A stretch of 64,000 bases of DNA, taken from contig JAIXYN010000044.1 in the NCBI GenBank assembly GCA_027490195.1, forward strand, positions 1 to 64,000. The letters run 5' to 3'. This DNA is from Verrucomicrobiaceae bacterium (GTDB lineage: Bacteria; Verrucomicrobiota; Verrucomicrobiia; Verrucomicrobiales; Verrucomicrobiaceae). Under the pieces are notes generated by a model. It made no database searches and was not told where the DNA came from. It saw only the letters and a list, made by a program, of their open reading frames with translations. The translations under genes were made by a program, and so were the position numbers. Shown here piece by piece: positions 61,523 to 64,000 of this stretch (positions within the stretch are counted from its first letter, which is position 1; each line of letters begins with the position of its first letter).

Positions 61523-62251
61523 ATGATAAACATGCGTCTCAACCTGCCTTTCGATATCGCGACCAGTTTGGCCATGGGGGGAATTGATCGTGTTACTGCG
61601 ATAACAGACTCAATCTTAAAGCAGCATGGGATTAATAAGTCGTTGCTTAGCGAGGCTGAAATCCTGGAGCTGCGTCGTCAGGAGGATATGCTTGCACATG
61701 GGGTAAGGTTTCAATTTGATGAGGACAAATCAATTGCGGCCAATCTCGCCGACATTTTTGAACAGGCGACAGACATCCAGAAGAACTCGGGCGGTGCAAA
61801 CTTCGTTGGGGCTATGCTTCAGCATTTGGTCGGGGCCAAACTCGACATTGTTCTTGGCACGGGAGTGGCATCGCACCACGGTTTTTCCGTGGCCGATCAT
61901 TCCACGGATCGAGCAGCGGACTTCGAGGTCAATGGTGTGGCCATCCATGTCACAACGCATCCTTCCGAGGCATTGATTCGGAAGGCAGCCAAAAACATTC
62001 AGGCAGGCCTCAGACCTCTGATTGTCACTCTAGCGGACGGCGTTGAAGGAGCCGCTTATCTTCTTAAGAGCACGGAATGGAAGGACCGCGTTGACGTGAT
62101 TGATGCGACTCAGTTTCTCACAGCAAATGTTTACGAACGAAGCTTCTTCAAAGCTGGCGAATGCAAAACCACGTTGGTCTCCATCCTTAACCGTTACAAT
62201 GAGATCGTTGCCTCATGCGAGACCGATCCCGTTTTGAACATTCGTTTCTAG
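61523..62251 (+). CDS. DUF4928-like restriction-associated protein
   Basis: A 242-aa protein placed from ATG 61523 (a GGA box lies 6 nt upstream); a longer frame from 61487 overlaps the nuclease gene by 19 nt. It starts with a helical region (NLPFDIATSLAMGGIDRVTA), then NSGGANFVGAMLQHLVGAKLD, ASHHGFSVADHSTDRAADFEVNG and VAIHVTTHPSEALI. The DFEVNGVAIHVTTHP segment looks like a degenerate PD-(D/E)XK core lacking the usual Lys. DUF4928 proteins are often encoded next to C5 methyltransferases in restriction systems. Assignment is by resemblance only. Confidence 0.65.
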   Translation: MINMRLNLPFDIATSLAMGGIDRVTAITDSILKQHGINKSLLSEAEILELRRQEDMLAHGVRFQFDEDKSIAANLADIFEQATDIQKNSGGANFVGAMLQHLVGAKLDIVLGTGVASHHGFSVADHSTDRAADFEVNGVAIHVTTHPSEALIRKAAKNIQAGLRPLIVTLADGVEGAAYLLKSTEWKDRVDVIDATQFLTANVYERSFFKAGECKTTLVSILNRYNEIVASCETDPVLNIRF

Positions 62252-62289
62252 CACGGGCAAGCACTCGGAAATCTATATTGCTGTCTTTT

Positions 62290-62502
62290 ATGTCTCCGAT
62301 TGACCCACCAAATTCGAAGAATCAGCCGTTTCTTCGCCTTCATGCGGAGGAGAATCAGCCTGTCGAAATGAACTCCACAGGGCCAGCCACTTTCACTAAT
62401 CGCTGGACCGGAAAGTTTACGCTGCCTGAAGCTGATCCCGAGGACGTTCGGCTTTCTCACATTCTGACGAAGTATGAACGGAGCAACCAGGAAGAATCCT
62501 GA
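62290..62502 (+). CDS. Small protein at the end of the restriction islet
   Basis: A 70-aa soluble protein (MSPIDPPNSKNQPFLRLHAE start, ending LTKYERSNQEES), 38 nt after the DUF4928-like gene and on the same strand. No motif recognised. It may be a controller or cofactor of the islet, but there is no sequence evidence for that beyond position. Confidence 0.5.
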   Translation: MSPIDPPNSKNQPFLRLHAEENQPVEMNSTGPATFTNRWTGKFTLPEADPEDVRLSHILTKYERSNQEES

Positions 62503-62520
62503 TTCATAGGCATCTCCACC

Positions 62521-63954
62521 TCACGCCAAAATCTCACTCACCACGCGCGCCTGCGGATTCTCCACGAGCACTTGCTCCGTGCCATTGCGGCGGTAGCTGA
62601 GCTGCTTGGCGTCGAGACCGAAGAGGTGGAGGAGGGTGGCGTGGTAGTCGTAGTGATTGACGATGTCCTTAACGGCGTGGTGACCGAAGTCGTCGGTGGC
62701 GCCGTGGATGTGGCCGGACTTGAAGCCGCCGCCTGCCACCCACATGCTGAAGCCGTAGGTGTTGTGGTCGCGACCCACCGTGGTGCGGTCCTTGGAGCCG
62801 GAGCGATTCTGAATGACGGGCAGTCGGCCCATCTCGCCGCCCCAGTGGACGATGGTGGTGTCGAGCAGGCCGCGCTGCTTCAAGTCGATGACGAGTGCAG
62901 CGGCTCCTTGATCCACATACTGGCACGCGGCAGGGAGCGCGGTGCGGATGTTTTGATGATTGTCCCAGGTCTGGTTCCCGGTGAAGAGGGAGACGCAGCG
63001 CACGCCGCGCTCGACGAGACGACGGGCGATGAGGCAGCGCGTGCCGAACTCGGCGGCGGCGGGATTGTCGATGCCGTAGAGCTTCTTGGTGGCGGCGCTT
63101 TCCTGATCGATGTCGAGCGCTTCCTTGGCCGCCGTCTGCATGCGGGCGGCGAGTTCAAAGCTCTGAATCCGGGCTTCGAGATCGGCCTCGCCGGGACGGG
63201 CTTCGAGGTGCTCCTTGTTCAGGCGCTGCACGAAATTGAGGTAACGCGCCTGCGCATCGCCCTTGAGGCTGAGCGGTGCATCGAGATTGGGAATGCGCGG
63301 CTCTTTGGGTCGAATGACGGTGCCCTGATACAGCGAGGGCAGCCAGCCGTTGCTCCAGTTGTCCACGCCGAGCACGGGCAGGCCGCGCGGGTCGGTAAGG
63401 GCCACGTAGGCGGGAAGATCCTGATTCTCGGAGCCGAGGCCATAGGTGAGCCAGCTCCCCAGCGTGGGGCGGCCACCGGTGACCTGGCCATTGAGCAGGG
63501 CGTAGATCGACTGACCATGATTGTTCACGCCCGTGTGCATGGAGCGGATGAGCGTGACGTCATCAACGATGTTCGAGAAGTGCGGCAGCAGCTCGCTGAC
63601 ATCCATGCCGGACTGACCGTACTGCTTGAACTTCCACGGACTGCCCATGCACTCGCGGCTGGCTCCGGCGGCATCGTCGTATTTCACTTCGCCGGGGAAA
63701 TCCTTGCCGTCGTACTTGGTGAGTTCGGGCTTGGGATCAAACAGATCCATGTGGCTCGGCCCGCCCTGCATGAACATGGAGATCATGGCCTTGGCCTGAC
63801 CAAAGCCGTGCGGCATCTTGGGCTTCAGATCGAAATGGCGCGGCCCGATTTGCTCCGGGCTGGCGAGCAGGTTTTGGTCCCTGAGCAGCGTGGCCAAAGC
63901 GATACCGCCGATGCCATAGGCGGAACGGTGAAGAATGGAGCGGCGGGAGAGCAT
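62521..63954 (-). CDS. DUF1501 family secreted protein
   Basis: A 477-aa relative of the protein at 32866 with a Tat-like start (LSRRSILHRSAYGIGG). It has the family blocks ISMFMQGGPSHMDLFDPKP, IRSMHTGVNNHGQSIYAL, TLGSWLTYGLGSENQDLPAY, WDNHQNIRTALPAACQYV and VHWGGEMGRLPVIQNRSG, then GRDHNTYGFSMW. It has an alkaline-phosphatase/sulfatase-like fold with unknown substrate. A partial gene lies 7 nt upstream on the same strand, which fits the common PVC pairing with a PSD1/DUF1553 cytochrome gene. Confidence 0.93.
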   Translation of the reverse strand: MLSRRSILHRSAYGIGGIALATLLRDQNLLASPEQIGPRHFDLKPKMPHGFGQAKAMISMFMQGGPSHMDLFDPKPELTKYDGKDFPGEVKYDDAAGASRECMGSPWKFKQYGQSGMDVSELLPHFSNIVDDVTLIRSMHTGVNNHGQSIYALLNGQVTGGRPTLGSWLTYGLGSENQDLPAYVALTDPRGLPVLGVDNWSNGWLPSLYQGTVIRPKEPRIPNLDAPLSLKGDAQARYLNFVQRLNKEHLEARPGEADLEARIQSFELAARMQTAAKEALDIDQESAATKKLYGIDNPAAAEFGTRCLIARRLVERGVRCVSLFTGNQTWDNHQNIRTALPAACQYVDQGAAALVIDLKQRGLLDTTIVHWGGEMGRLPVIQNRSGSKDRTTVGRDHNTYGFSMWVAGGGFKSGHIHGATDDFGHHAVKDIVNHYDYHATLLHLFGLDAKQLSYRRNGTEQVLVENPQARVVSEILA

Positions 63955-63961
63955 GGTTTAG

Positions 63962-64000
63962 TTACGGGACGAAGGGGGCGATTCTTTTGAGGAAGCGGTA
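63962..64000 (-). CDS. 3' end of an upstream gene (partial)
   Basis: The minus strand is open from the window edge for 12 codons (YRFLKRIAPFVP) to TAA 63962-63964, 7 nt before the DUF1501 start. By position it is likely the last part of a PSD1/DUF1553-type protein, the usual partner, but the piece is too short to identify. Confidence 0.35.
   Translation of the reverse strand, partial: YRFLKRIAPFVP

Noticed and set aside
62572..63990. 472-codon open frame opposite the DUF1501 gene
   Set aside because: Antisense shadow of a clear family member; translation has no signal, domain or normal composition.

Overview
The window is GC-rich bacterial chromosome. The gene content points to the PVC superphylum, most likely Verrucomicrobiota (Prosthecobacter/Verrucomicrobium-like). 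It has two DUF1501 secreted proteins, a giant secreted PVC-type dehydrogenase that ends in a cytochrome c domain, a TPR-secretin resembling the Akkermansia/Verrucomicrobium lineage, weak Shine-Dalgarno signals, and many intergenic short-period repeat arrays and hairpins. No rRNA operon, CRISPR array, intact insertion sequence or prophage was seen. One tRNA gene, tRNA-Val(GAC), is present.

Layout. 1-5.1 kb: the end of an unknown CDS, an SDR oxidoreductase, a secreted methyltransferase, three or four small lineage-type hypotheticals, a TrpG/PabA glutaminase and a Uma2-family protein. 5.1-17 kb: glycyl-tRNA synthetase, a LysR regulator divergent from a 1181-aa secreted ELWxTDGT-repeat protein, then an outer-membrane alginate-export-type channel with a CPA2 antiporter 6 nt downstream, and helicase HrpB. 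16.9-20.4 kb (minus strand): an L,D-transpeptidase with a degenerate M23-like domain, and an envelope gene pair (membrane/HHH protein and OmpA-like protein). 20.5-25 kb: PfkB kinase, MenB, AccB, AccC and small membrane proteins. 25-32.8 kb: a REP cluster with a decayed RAYT-like transposase, signal peptidase I, LepA, pterin dehydratase, secretin and malate dehydrogenase. 32.8-46.5 kb: DUF1501, a lipoprotein with an internal pilin-like segment, the 1385-aa dehydrogenase, an HpnD-like synthase pair, a PQQ-propeller protein, a 600-bp repeat-filled spacer with a perfect 60-bp palindrome, a nucleotide-pyrophosphatase-type phosphatase and a zinc-ribbon protein. 46.5-56.3 kb: a lipoprotein, an L,D-transpeptidase, MalQ, a monoheme secreted protein, a J-protein/HscC pair, NadA and a VC0807-like membrane protein. 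56.3-60.4 kb: tRNA-Val, an OmpR-type two-component pair and a DegP-like protease. 60.6-62.5 kb: a lower-GC restriction-modification islet holding a 49-codon stump of a C5 DNA methyltransferase. 62.5-64 kb: a second DUF1501 protein.

Themes. Much of the coding content concerns the cell envelope and periplasm: L,D-transpeptidases, OmpA-like protein, secretin, signal peptidase, DegP with a sensor kinase nearby, and secreted heme proteins. The most unusual material lies between genes: 10-bp and 7-bp periodic arrays, twin-hairpin REP elements ending two genes, long palindromes, and the broken restriction-modification islet. All functional calls come from reading motifs by eye. No database search was run.
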